A stretch of 7,105 bases of DNA. It comes from an uncultured Bacilli bacterium. GTDB taxonomy: Bacteria > Bacillota_I > Bacilli_A > RF39 > UBA660. This document shows positions 1-5,311 of the stretch, one piece after another. The stretch's first letter is position 1. Each line of letters opens with the position of its first letter. Under the pieces are notes generated by a model. It ran no database searches. It worked only from the letters and a program-made list of their open reading frames with translations, and was not told the origin of the DNA. Location of the stretch: contig CAJUHO010000048.1 of the NCBI GenBank assembly GCA_910586195.1, positions 1-7,105 of the forward strand, written 5' to 3'. Made by a program: the position numbers and the translations under genes.

Positions 1-197
1 TTATCTAGACCATCACTTTCTATTGTCGCTGCTATTTCTCCTGTTACGATATTTAAAGTCCCTCTTCTTTCTGCATTACTTGTAAATAACGCATAAGAAA
101 AGCCTCCCACTATCAAAAACAAACTGATAATTCCTATTATTACTATATAATTATTTTTCTTTAATCTCTTCCATTGATACTTTATTCTTCCTAACAT
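1..197 (-). CDS. Copy A of the variable surface-protein family, N-terminal 65 codons only (runs off left edge)
   Basis: Partial gene; the ATG is at 195-197 and the rest lies beyond position 1. The visible product begins MLGRIKYQWKRLKKNNYIV and continues into a hydrophobic segment (about residues 17-37) ending GGFSYALFTS. It is almost the same as the start of the complete copy at 3215-5023, and the first 55 bases of the window match 4827-4881 exactly. The start is supported by a Shine-Dalgarno AGAGAGG at 205-211, 7 nt before the ATG, and by the conserved N-terminus of the 3215-5023 paralogue. The basic-then-hydrophobic start predicts export or membrane anchoring; the GG-F-SYALFTS ending recalls SipW-type signal peptides (family knowledge, not proof). 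By homology the missing part should carry an FGE/lectin-like domain. The gene is preceded by a promoter, a long leader and an inverted-repeat hairpin. Confidence 0.9.
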   Translation of the reverse strand, partial: MLGRIKYQWKRLKKNNYIVIIGIISLFLIVGGFSYALFTSNAERRGTLNIVTGEIAATIESDGLD

Positions 198-204
198 CCT
201 CTAA

Positions 205-211
205 CCTCTCT
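205..211 (-). promoter_or_regulatory. Ribosome binding site of copy A
   Basis: On the - strand AGAGAGG lies 7 nt before the ATG, and only 4 nt from the foot of the leader hairpin at 216-238. It fixes the start of copy A. The equivalent site in copy B is weaker (AGGG at 5031-5034), so translation strength may differ between paralogues. Confidence 0.7.
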
Positions 212-215
212 TTTA

Positions 216-238
216 TCATAAAGCAAATTACTTTATGA
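216..238 (-). promoter_or_regulatory. Leader hairpin next to the RBS of copy A; inner inverted repeat of cassette A
   Basis: TCATAAAG, 7-nt loop, CTTTATGA: an 8-bp perfect stem in the 5' leader of copy A, immediately upstream of its Shine-Dalgarno. No U-run follows on the - strand, so it is not a terminator for this gene. All 23 bases are the exact inverted complement of 491-513. The loop (CAAATTA on +) differs from the loops at the other hairpins of this family in the window. Possible roles are translational control, mRNA 5'-end structure, or one half of a recombination site. Confidence 0.7.
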
Positions 239-282
239 CTTTTTAGGTTATTTTCGTTTTATATCAATCTTTCCTTTATCTT

Positions 283-367
283 TGACTAGCCTTATGACTA
301 ATTTTATTTTTAATCATACTTTGTCATATTTTGTTTTTACTTCTTTCTTGTGACAATTTTTTGACTA
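283..367. promoter_or_regulatory. Two pairs of TGACWA direct repeats in leader A
   Basis: TGACTA occurs at 283-288 and 295-300 (12 bp apart, start to start); TGACAA at 351-356 and TGACTA at 362-367 (11 bp apart). Cassette B has the same arrangement (5112, 5124, 5179 and 5190). Helical-turn spacing of direct hexamers is typical of response-regulator sites (OmpR/PhoB family), but the regulator is unknown and the boxes lie downstream of the best promoter. On the mRNA they read TAGTCA/TTGTCA, so an RNA role is also possible. Confidence 0.45.
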
Positions 368-430
368 TTTAATCTTTTTACCTCCTTTCCTTTCTCTTTA
401 TTTTTCCATATTTTTCTTTTTTCTTACTTG

Positions 431-459
431 ATTATATTTTTTTCATATTATATACTCAA
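431..459 (-). promoter_or_regulatory. Sigma-A-type promoter of copy A
   Basis: On the - strand: -35 TTGAGT (454-459), 17-bp spacer, -10 TATAAT (431-436). The expected transcription start is near 424, giving a leader of about 225 nt before the ATG at 197. The same promoter with TTAAGT/TATAAT and a 17-bp spacer is conserved in cassette B. A second TATAAT inside the spacer is a possible alternative -10. Confidence 0.65.
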
Positions 460-483
460 TCTATAAGTAGGATAAGTATTTCG

Positions 484-519
484 AAAAAACTCATAAAGTA
501 ATTTGCTTTATGAATTTTT
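484..519 (-). terminator. Orphan bidirectional terminator hairpin; outer inverted repeat of cassette A
   Basis: An A-run, C, TCATAAAG, 7-nt loop, CTTTATGA and a T-run form an 8-bp core stem (with one C/A mismatch before further A/T pairing). It can act as a factor-independent terminator in either direction. At the two homologous places (3121-3157 and 5312-5348) this hairpin ends a - strand paralogue, but here no such gene lies to its right. It therefore appears to be left over from a lost upstream copy. Confidence 0.65.
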
Positions 520-648
520 ATATATTTTAATACCTTAAACTTTTATTATTAACATCCCCATAGGATGAACCATTTTCCAAATAACCTTGTTATTTTTTCA
601 TACCGTCCACTAGTGCATTGAGGTTAATATGAACCAATAAATAGAAAG
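520..648. other. Intergenic stretch without a recognisable gene
   Basis: I find no supported ORF on either strand between the orphan terminator and the tmcAL promoter, and no recognisable remnant of the variable-protein C-terminus. Two small hairpins are visible: CATCC/GGATG (553-567, 5-nt loop) and AAATAAC/GTTATTT (579-595, 3-nt loop) followed by T residues, the latter a weak terminator-like element on the + strand. Their roles are unknown. Confidence 0.5.
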
Positions 649-677
649 TAGACATGTGAAAAAAAACATGATAGAAT
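649..677 (+). promoter_or_regulatory. Promoter of the tmcAL-gmk operon
   Basis: -35-like TAGACA (649-654), 17-bp spacer, -10-like TAGAAT (672-677). The transcript would start about 20 nt before the ATG at 702. The Shine-Dalgarno AAAAGGAGG (687-695) sits 6 nt before the start codon. Confidence 0.6.
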
Positions 678-701
678 ACATCTATTAAAAGGAGGTAGAT
701 T

Positions 702-1853
702 ATGCAAAGTATTGGAATCATTGCAGAATATAATCCTTTTCATTACGGACACTTATACCATATCAAAAAAATTAAAGAAGCGTATCCTGATGCCGTTTTA
801 GTACTAATTCTCAGTGGGAATTTTACTCAACGTGGAGAGGTATCGATCATAAATAAATGGCAAAAAACAGAAATTGCCTTAACCGCTGGGGTTGATTTGA
901 TTGTAGAGCTGCCTTTTCCCTTTGCAACACAAAGCGCTGATTTTTTTAGTTATGGTGCTATTACAATTTTAGAAAAATTAGGAGTTGAAAAAGTTATTTT
1001 TGGTAGCGAATCCAATTGCATAGATGATTTAACACTAATTGCCAAAACACAAATCGAAAATAAAGATTTTGATAAATTAGTGAAAGTTTATTCCAAATTA
1101 GGGGAAAACTATCCTACAGCACTTTCCAATGCACTTTTTGATATTACAGGAAAAAGAATTACCACTCCCAATGATTTACTTGGTGTTAGCTATTTAAAAA
1201 CGATATTAAAAAATAATTATCATATCCAAGCAGAAACAATAAAAAGAGAAAATAACTTTCATGATAAAAATTTATCTTCTATCTGTAGTGCTTCCGCTAT
1301 TAGAGATGCCTTACAAAAAAACAAGGATATAAAAGAGTATGTTCCCAATTTCGTATATCCATATCTTCAAACTTCTCTTCATTTTCAAAATCAGTATTTT
1401 CAACTTTTAAAATATAAAATTATAACAGAAGAACATTTAGAAAAATATCATTTAGTGGAAGAAGGTATTGAAAAAAAATTAAAAAGGGAAATCCTCAATA
1501 GTTCTAACTATGAAAGCTTCATTACTAATATCAAATCAAAACGTTATACCTATAATAAAATTCAAAGAACGTTAAATGCTATACTATGCAATTTTACAAA
1601 AGAGCAAGCAAAAAATTGGCAAAATATTTCTTATATTAGAATATTAGGTTTTAGTAATAAAGGACAAGTTTATTTAAATTGCGTTAAGAAAAAAATCGAT
1701 ATTCCACTTATTAGTAAAATTAGAAAAAATAAAGATGCTATGTTGGAATTTGAATTAGAAACTACAAAAATTTATGCTTTATCACTTCCATTTGATGAGC
1801 AAATAGCACTAATAAAAAGTGAATATAAAAACCATTTTCATAAAGGAGACTAA
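702..1853 (+). CDS. tmcAL: tRNA(Met) cytidine acetate ligase (TmcAL, YlbM family)
   Basis: Family knowledge: TmcAL activates acetate with ATP to acetyl-AMP and transfers acetyl to C34 of elongator tRNA-Met, giving N4-acetylcytidine that guards AUG/AUA decoding; it acts in the cytoplasm. Seen here: an N-terminal HIGH-type nucleotidyltransferase motif (GIIAEYNPFHYGH, residues 5-17), SGNFTQRGE (38-46), a VELPFPFATQSAD block (68-80), FGSE (100-103), a PNDLLGVSYLK block (about 156-166) and SASAIRDAL (about 198-206). The 383-residue length is close to the usual ~400. A strong Shine-Dalgarno AAAAGGAGG precedes the ATG. The stop is 3 bp before gmk, and the gmk Shine-Dalgarno lies inside the last codons of this gene, so the two are surely co-transcribed. 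The gene lies opposite in strand to the surface-protein array on both sides. Confidence 0.95.
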   Translation: MQSIGIIAEYNPFHYGHLYHIKKIKEAYPDAVLVLILSGNFTQRGEVSIINKWQKTEIALTAGVDLIVELPFPFATQSADFFSYGAITILEKLGVEKVIFGSESNCIDDLTLIAKTQIENKDFDKLVKVYSKLGENYPTALSNALFDITGKRITTPNDLLGVSYLKTILKNNYHIQAETIKRENNFHDKNLSSICSASAIRDALQKNKDIKEYVPNFVYPYLQTSLHFQNQYFQLLKYKIITEEHLEKYHLVEEGIEKKLKREILNSSNYESFITNIKSKRYTYNKIQRTLNAILCNFTKEQAKNWQNISYIRILGFSNKGQVYLNCVKKKIDIPLISKIRKNKDAMLEFELETTKIYALSLPFDEQIALIKSEYKNHFHKGD

Positions 1854-1856
1854 AAT

Positions 1857-2543
1857 ATGATTAAACAAAAAAAGACAGGACAAATTATCGTTATCTCTTC
1901 CCCTAGTGGTGGTGGAAAGGGAAGTATTATTGCAGGACTTTTACAAAACAATCCGAAAGATAGATGGTTGTCTATTTCTACAACCTCTAGAGAAATTAGG
2001 GACAATGATATTCCTGGCGAAACGTATAATTTTGTATCAAAAGAAGAATTTGAGCAAAAAATTGTAGAGGGTTATTTTCTAGAATATACGAATTATGTTG
2101 GTAATTACTATGGAACTCCAAAAGAGTTCATCAAAGAAAAACTAGATGCTGGTATTGATGTTATTTTAGAAATCGAAATTGAAGGTGCATCCAATATTAA
2201 AAAATTAATTCCTGAGGCGATTTTCATTTTCATTATGCCACCATCCCTTAAAATATTAGTAGAACGTTTAAGGAAAAGAAATACTGATGATACTGATAAG
2301 ATTATGAAAAGATTCCATACTGCTTATAAAGAGATTAATGAAGTGACAAAGTATAACTACGTGGTTGTCAATGATGAATTAAGTGAAGCAATTGAAAAAG
2401 TCGAAGCAATTATTAAAGCCGAAAAATGCCGTGTAGATCGTATTGAGGAAGTCTATCTAGATACCAAAGAAGAAGAAATTCATGAGTTATTAATAAATGA
2501 AAAAGAATTTAAAAATGAAAATCTCTCAGAGAAAATAAAGTAA
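1857..2543 (+). CDS. gmk: Guanylate kinase
   Basis: Catalyses ATP + GMP to ADP + GDP, an essential cytoplasmic step of purine nucleotide supply (family knowledge). Seen: a P-loop SSPSGGGKGS at residues 14-23; the GMP-binding block TTSREIRDNDIPGETYNF (42-59), including R45, R48 and Y57; GYFLEY and GNYYGTP (72-87) with E76 and Y85; the VILEIEIEGA strand, where most homologues have LDIDVQGA; and the lid arginines in VERLRKR...MKRF. The 228 residues are slightly longer than the usual ~205, with a Lys/Glu-rich C-terminal extension. The Shine-Dalgarno AAAGGAG at 1842-1848 lies within the end of tmcAL. I see no convincing terminator after gmk: the end of the - strand variable-gene remnant begins only about 9 bp beyond the stop, so read-through antisense to it is possible. 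rpoZ, a common gmk neighbour, is absent. Confidence 0.96.
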   Translation: MIKQKKTGQIIVISSPSGGGKGSIIAGLLQNNPKDRWLSISTTSREIRDNDIPGETYNFVSKEEFEQKIVEGYFLEYTNYVGNYYGTPKEFIKEKLDAGIDVILEIEIEGASNIKKLIPEAIFIFIMPPSLKILVERLRKRNTDDTDKIMKRFHTAYKEINEVTKYNYVVVNDELSEAIEKVEAIIKAEKCRVDRIEEVYLDTKEEEIHELLINEKEFKNENLSEKIK

Positions 2544-2551
2544 AAACTTCT

Positions 2552-3083
2552 ACTTAAAACAGAACGAAATGTATAATCGTAAGTTATATCATAAAACCTA
2601 TAATAAAAAGCAAAAATTTCAACCATTGAATTATGAGCATAATAACAATTACGTACAAGCCATTTAGATTGATTGTCTCATATTACTGAATAATCCTTTA
2701 TACTATCCTTTAGTTTCACGCAAGGTAAAGATGTACATCTATTCCCATTACAGGATGCTAAGTGATTATCACTTTCATAAAAATCATAGTATTTTTATTT
2801 TCTAAAAAAATTTGTCCGTAAAAGTACCTTCTGCTACAAGCAGTCCTGTATAGCCTAAATTATATGCTGCATTCTGTCCAGAATATTTACTCCCATTTAG
2901 TGTGTAATTATCCATAAAATATTGTCAAACACTACCAATCACATCATACATAGATTGTTTCTGCTATTGAGAGTCCGTTCCTTCTATTGTATAGTGACAG
3001 CAATAGTCTGCATTTCTACTACTGGGACTTCCATAACTACATTCTGTTACATGTTGACTCGATTTATTTTGATATACCTCTTT
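2552..3083 (-). pseudogene. C-terminal remnant of a variable surface protein of the same family
   Basis: Read on the - strand from 3083, this stretch matches the last ~180 residues of copies B and C: EVYQNKSS, CSYGSPSS, a decayed IYD-G-WEYM motif (MYDVIGSV-stop-QYFM), GYTGLL, KYYDFYES, a C-x4-C pair (CNGNRC), and finally TFRSVLS. It contains an in-frame TAG (after GTDSQ), a TGA in place of the motif Trp, and a frameshift in a T-run near the KFF stretch, so it cannot encode a full product. About 420 N-terminal codons and the leader are missing: the 5' end joins directly to a piece of promoter cassette at a TTT shared by both parents (3081-3083). Its tail still has the 22-residue Ser-to-Arg register of the intact copies (2564-2629). 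The 3' boundary is approximate because the stop codon has decayed. Confidence 0.85.
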
Positions 3084-3120
3084 CATTATATACTTAACCT
3101 ATAAACATGATAAGCATTTA
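3084..3120 (-). other. Fragment of a promoter cassette upstream of the remnant
   Basis: This matches the terminator-proximal end of cassettes A and B: the -35-like TTAAGT (3092-3097) and an ATATAAT remain, but the usual -10, the whole leader, the TGACWA boxes and the inner hairpin are gone. A single deletion from within this promoter into the coding region explains it. It is probably non-functional. Confidence 0.65.
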
Positions 3121-3157
3121 AAAAAACTCATAAAGTATTCAGCTTTATGAATTTTTT
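3121..3157 (-). terminator. Terminator of copy B
   Basis: A-run, C, TCATAAAG (3128-3135), loop TATTCAG, CTTTATGA (3143-3150), then a T-run. The stem is shared with 484-519 and 5312-5348 but the loop differs. It works in either direction; here it follows the - strand stop of copy B at 3215. Its inverted-repeat partner would have lain in the deleted leader of the remnant and is missing. Confidence 0.75.
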
Positions 3158-3203
3158 ATTTTGTATAAAATTTTATTATATCTTTCAAAACTTCTAAATT
3201 TTC

Positions 3204-3217
3204 TAACAAGGCTGTTA
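3204..3217 (-). other. Small hairpin just after the variable tail of copy B
   Basis: TAACA, 4-nt loop, TGTTA, overlapping the stop codon and directly following the GC-rich variable segment on the - strand. In the Bordetella phage DGR a hairpin/cruciform a few bases past the variable region promotes retrohoming (established knowledge). This one has only a 5-bp stem and is absent from copy C, so its meaning is uncertain. Confidence 0.3.
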
Positions 3218-5023
3218 AGTCGCACTCAACACGAGGCGGAACGATCCAGAACTACTGCTATGACCGTGGTCGTGGCTATAATAGAAAACACCTGCAAGCG
3301 AACTATACGTATAGTGGCCACCGCGCGCGGACCATGGATATTGTGCTGTTACCATATATGTATAATCTCCATACCAGCCTGCTGTCTCATTTAATGCTTG
3401 ACTAATACATGCTTTTCCTTTACATGCCGTTAGTGGATCACTACTTGTATAAAAATCATAATACTTATCTTCTAGAAAACTCTTTCCTGTTATCTTGGTT
3501 CCATCCTGTAGTAGTCCTGTATATCCTGAATGAGCTATCGTATTCGTCCCTGAATGCCTTTCTCCTCCTGGTGCATAGTCTCCCATCATATACTCCCAAG
3601 CTCCTCCTGACATATCATAAATTCCATATATCGTTCCTGTCGTGGACGCTCCTGTCCCACTCGGACTTTTTTCATATGTATACTGACATCCATAATCCGT
3701 ATTTCCATTACTTGGGGATCCATAACTACAGCCTGTTATATATTCACTTGACTTATTCTGATATATCTCTTTATTCGCTCCTGTATAATTCCTATTTCCT
3801 AACTTTCCATATTTACTTTGTGTAAGATATGAAGCTAGTGCCCATTCGCTGTTCTTCATCGCATGGGAGTTTAATTTGTCTGTGCTAAATCCATAGCGAT
3901 TTCCACTCTTTGTCACATTTCTTCCTACTTCTGCAACTGTTGCTAGCTGTATTCCTCTCCAACTTGCTACATTCGGCTTTATCATCGCATCTAGGTTGGT
4001 GACGTTTCCCCCTCCATTTGTAGTGGTAGGACTTGAACTGCTTGTCTCAAACTTTCCTACCCAAATTCCTGATATCTCTTCTGTTCCAAATGTAAATGCG
4101 GCGGGCGTTCTCCATCCACTTCTTTTTTCTGCTACTTTATATTGGGCATTTCCTAGTTCTTTCTCACTCTTCTTTATAAACTTAACATCTATCTCTCCTG
4201 GTAACACTTGTGTTGGTACCTTACTTAAATAAACTCCTTTTTTTCCATAATAGGCATCTCCATCTTCACTTCCTATTGTATAGGAGTATCTCGGGATATA
4301 CACCCACATTGTTTCGATATCACTCATAAGAATCGCTGTTCCACTTGTCGCACTTTGATATTTACTTCTTGTAGCAGATGTCACAGTAACAGCATTCGCC
4401 CACTTTCCGAAGTCATAATCATACCAATTATTATTGTCTGCCTTTACCCAAGTGCTACTAGATTCATTCCATACTACTTTTATCATGTTAGCTTCTGTAT
4501 CTACTATTGGAACGATTCCTTCCACTATTTTCTTACCACTGGGAAATGTTAACTTCTTATTATAAAGGCCTCCATTACTTCCAAAGGTGATTACTTCATC
4601 TTTATCTGTATTATTTGCTATCTTCAGGCTATATGTTTTTTCTCCATTACTATTTATTACTTCTCCTTCTTCTCCCATGGGTTCGTCTTTTGTACTGTTA
4701 TAACTCACATTGACACCATCTGCTACTTCATACCAAAAGTTAAACTTAGCGTCTCGTCCATTTTCATTCTTCAAAGTAATTTCTATCTCTTGACTCTCTC
4801 CACTTTTGATTATCATACTATGTTTATTATCTAGACCATCACTTTCTATTGTCGCTGCTATTTCTCCTGTTACGATATTTAGGGAACCTTTTCTTTCTGT
4901 ATTACTTGTAAATAAGGCATAGGAAAAGCCTCCCACTATTAAGAACAGACTTACTACTCCTATTAATACAATATAATTATTCTTCTTTAACATCTTCCAT
5001 TGATATTTTATTTTTCTTAGCAT
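3215..5023 (-). CDS. Copy B: variable surface/secreted protein with FGE/C-type-lectin-like domain and hypervariable C-terminus
   Basis: Complete 602-residue member of the family. Order: basic N-terminus (1-16), one hydrophobic segment (17-37) ending GGFSYALF, predicted to export or anchor the protein outside the cell; a beta-rich region (about 45-170, with TLKNENGRDAKFNFWYEV); a linker with NNNWYDYDFGKWANAVTV (197-214); and an FGE-sulfatase/C-type-lectin-like domain (about 235-602). The domain call rests on WVYIPRYSY (240-248), GIYDMSGGAWEYM (467-479, cf. GLYDMxGNVWEW) and SFRLVLSA near the end (cf. GFRL). Cysteines C432/C446 and C534/C539 could form disulfides. Formylglycine-synthase catalysis is not supported; the fold is used for ligand binding in DGR target proteins. 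The tail 564-602 is GC-rich and looks diversified. The ATG has a weak AGGG Shine-Dalgarno (5031-5034) and is the same start as in copy A. The ligand is unknown. Confidence 0.88.
   Translation of the reverse strand: MLRKIKYQWKMLKKNNYIVLIGVVSLFLIVGGFSYALFTSNTERKGSLNIVTGEIAATIESDGLDNKHSMIIKSGESQEIEITLKNENGRDAKFNFWYEVADGVNVSYNSTKDEPMGEEGEVINSNGEKTYSLKIANNTDKDEVITFGSNGGLYNKKLTFPSGKKIVEGIVPIVDTEANMIKVVWNESSSTWVKADNNNWYDYDFGKWANAVTVTSATRSKYQSATSGTAILMSDIETMWVYIPRYSYTIGSEDGDAYYGKKGVYLSKVPTQVLPGEIDVKFIKKSEKELGNAQYKVAEKRSGWRTPAAFTFGTEEISGIWVGKFETSSSSPTTTNGGGNVTNLDAMIKPNVASWRGIQLATVAEVGRNVTKSGNRYGFSTDKLNSHAMKNSEWALASYLTQSKYGKLGNRNYTGANKEIYQNKSSEYITGCSYGSPSNGNTDYGCQYTYEKSPSGTGASTTGTIYGIYDMSGGAWEYMMGDYAPGGERHSGTNTIAHSGYTGLLQDGTKITGKSFLEDKYYDFYTSSDPLTACKGKACISQALNETAGWYGDYTYMVTAQYPWSARGGHYTYSSLAGVFYYSHDHGHSSSSGSFRLVLSAT
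3219..3337 (-). other. Candidate DGR variable region (VR) in the tail of copy B
   Basis: This covers residues 563-601. By hand count 3221-3337 is about 55% GC in an otherwise AT-rich gene, while the homologous tail of copy C is about 38%. From H570 to S594, 20 of 25 codons end in C or T, and they encode mostly His, Tyr, Ser and Asp, with no Asn left. Adenine-directed mutagenesis of AAC/AAT template codons gives exactly this NNY pattern. The fixed positions (RGG, AGVF, G587, SFRLVL) match the scaffold I recall for DGR targets of gut Firmicutes. The template repeat and reverse transcriptase are not in the window, so the call is inferential. Confidence 0.65.
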
Positions 5024-5043
5024 ATTGTAACCCTATCTTTCTA

Positions 5044-5071
5044 TCATAAAGTTGGATACTTTATGAGTTTT
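5044..5071 (-). promoter_or_regulatory. Leader hairpin next to the RBS of copy B; inner inverted repeat of cassette B
   Basis: The stem is TCATAAAG (5044-5051) with CTTTATGA (5059-5066); the loop is TTGGATA on +. These 28 bases are the exact inverted complement of 5314-5341 inside the terminator of copy C. On the copy B mRNA the hairpin lies about 20 nt before the start codon, next to a weak Shine-Dalgarno, and carries the loop TATCCAA. Confidence 0.7.
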
Positions 5072-5111
5072 AAGATTATTTCTCTTCTATATCAATAAAA
5101 TATTTTACAGG

Positions 5112-5195
5112 TGACTATCTTAATGACTATTTTTCATTTTTATCAAATTTTATCCTATTTTGTTTTTCTTCTATTTTTTGACAATTTATTGACAA
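5112..5195. promoter_or_regulatory. Two pairs of TGACWA direct repeats in leader B
   Basis: TGACTA at 5112-5117 and 5124-5129 (12 bp apart); TGACAA at 5179-5184 and 5190-5195 (11 bp apart). Each lies within about a base of its counterpart in cassette A, although the bases between have drifted, which suggests constraint on the boxes. Confidence 0.45.
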
Positions 5196-5258
5196 TTTAA
5201 TTTTCATTTCTTCCATTATTCTTCTTTATCCTCTTATAATTTTTCTTTTTCTTACTTG

Positions 5259-5287
5259 ATTATATTTTTCTCATATTATATACTTAA
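5259..5287 (-). promoter_or_regulatory. Sigma-A-type promoter of copy B
   Basis: On the - strand: -35 TTAAGT (5282-5287), 17-bp spacer, -10 TATAAT (5259-5264). Transcription should start near 5252 and give a leader of roughly 228 nt. The -35 differs by one base from the TTGAGT of copy A, so strength may differ slightly. Confidence 0.65.
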
Positions 5288-5311
5288 TTTACAAGTATAA
5301 TAAGTATTTCG

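Larger units (their letters stand above)
216..513. repeat. Cassette A: 298-bp promoter/leader unit bounded by 23-bp inverted repeats
   Basis: The unit runs from 216-238 to the exact inverted copy at 491-513. It is homologous, with the same length (constant offset of 4828), to the unit at 5044-5341 upstream of copy B. It contains the - strand promoter at 431-459, a leader of about 225 nt and the TGACWA boxes. In both units the promoter points toward the downstream paralogue. The interior is T-rich on + (purine-rich in the mRNA) and I see no ORF with a good start. An inverted-repeat pair around a promoter resembles phase-variable promoters, but no invertase gene is in view. Confidence 0.75.

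Noticed and set aside
375..390. GGAGGT on the - strand of leader A as the RBS of a leader peptide
   Set aside because: No ATG, GTG or TTG follows at a usable distance before a stop, and the motif is not kept in leader B.
2930..2935. TGA in the remnant read as Trp (Mycoplasma-type code)
   Set aside because: The Trp codons I checked in the intact genes are TGG, and the remnant also has a TAG and a frameshift, so a nonsense mutation is simpler.
2922..3104. 60-codon + strand ORF
   Set aside because: It lies antisense to the family remnant and has no ribosome binding site; the - strand homology explains the sequence better.
3215..3700. Copy B as an active formylglycine-generating enzyme
   Set aside because: Only structural fold motifs are visible; no sulfatase is nearby and the variable tail points to ligand binding.
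3161..4552. Several + strand ORFs of 65-138 codons across copy B
   Set aside because: They are antisense shadows of the 602-codon - strand gene, lack Shine-Dalgarno sites and have no family resemblance.
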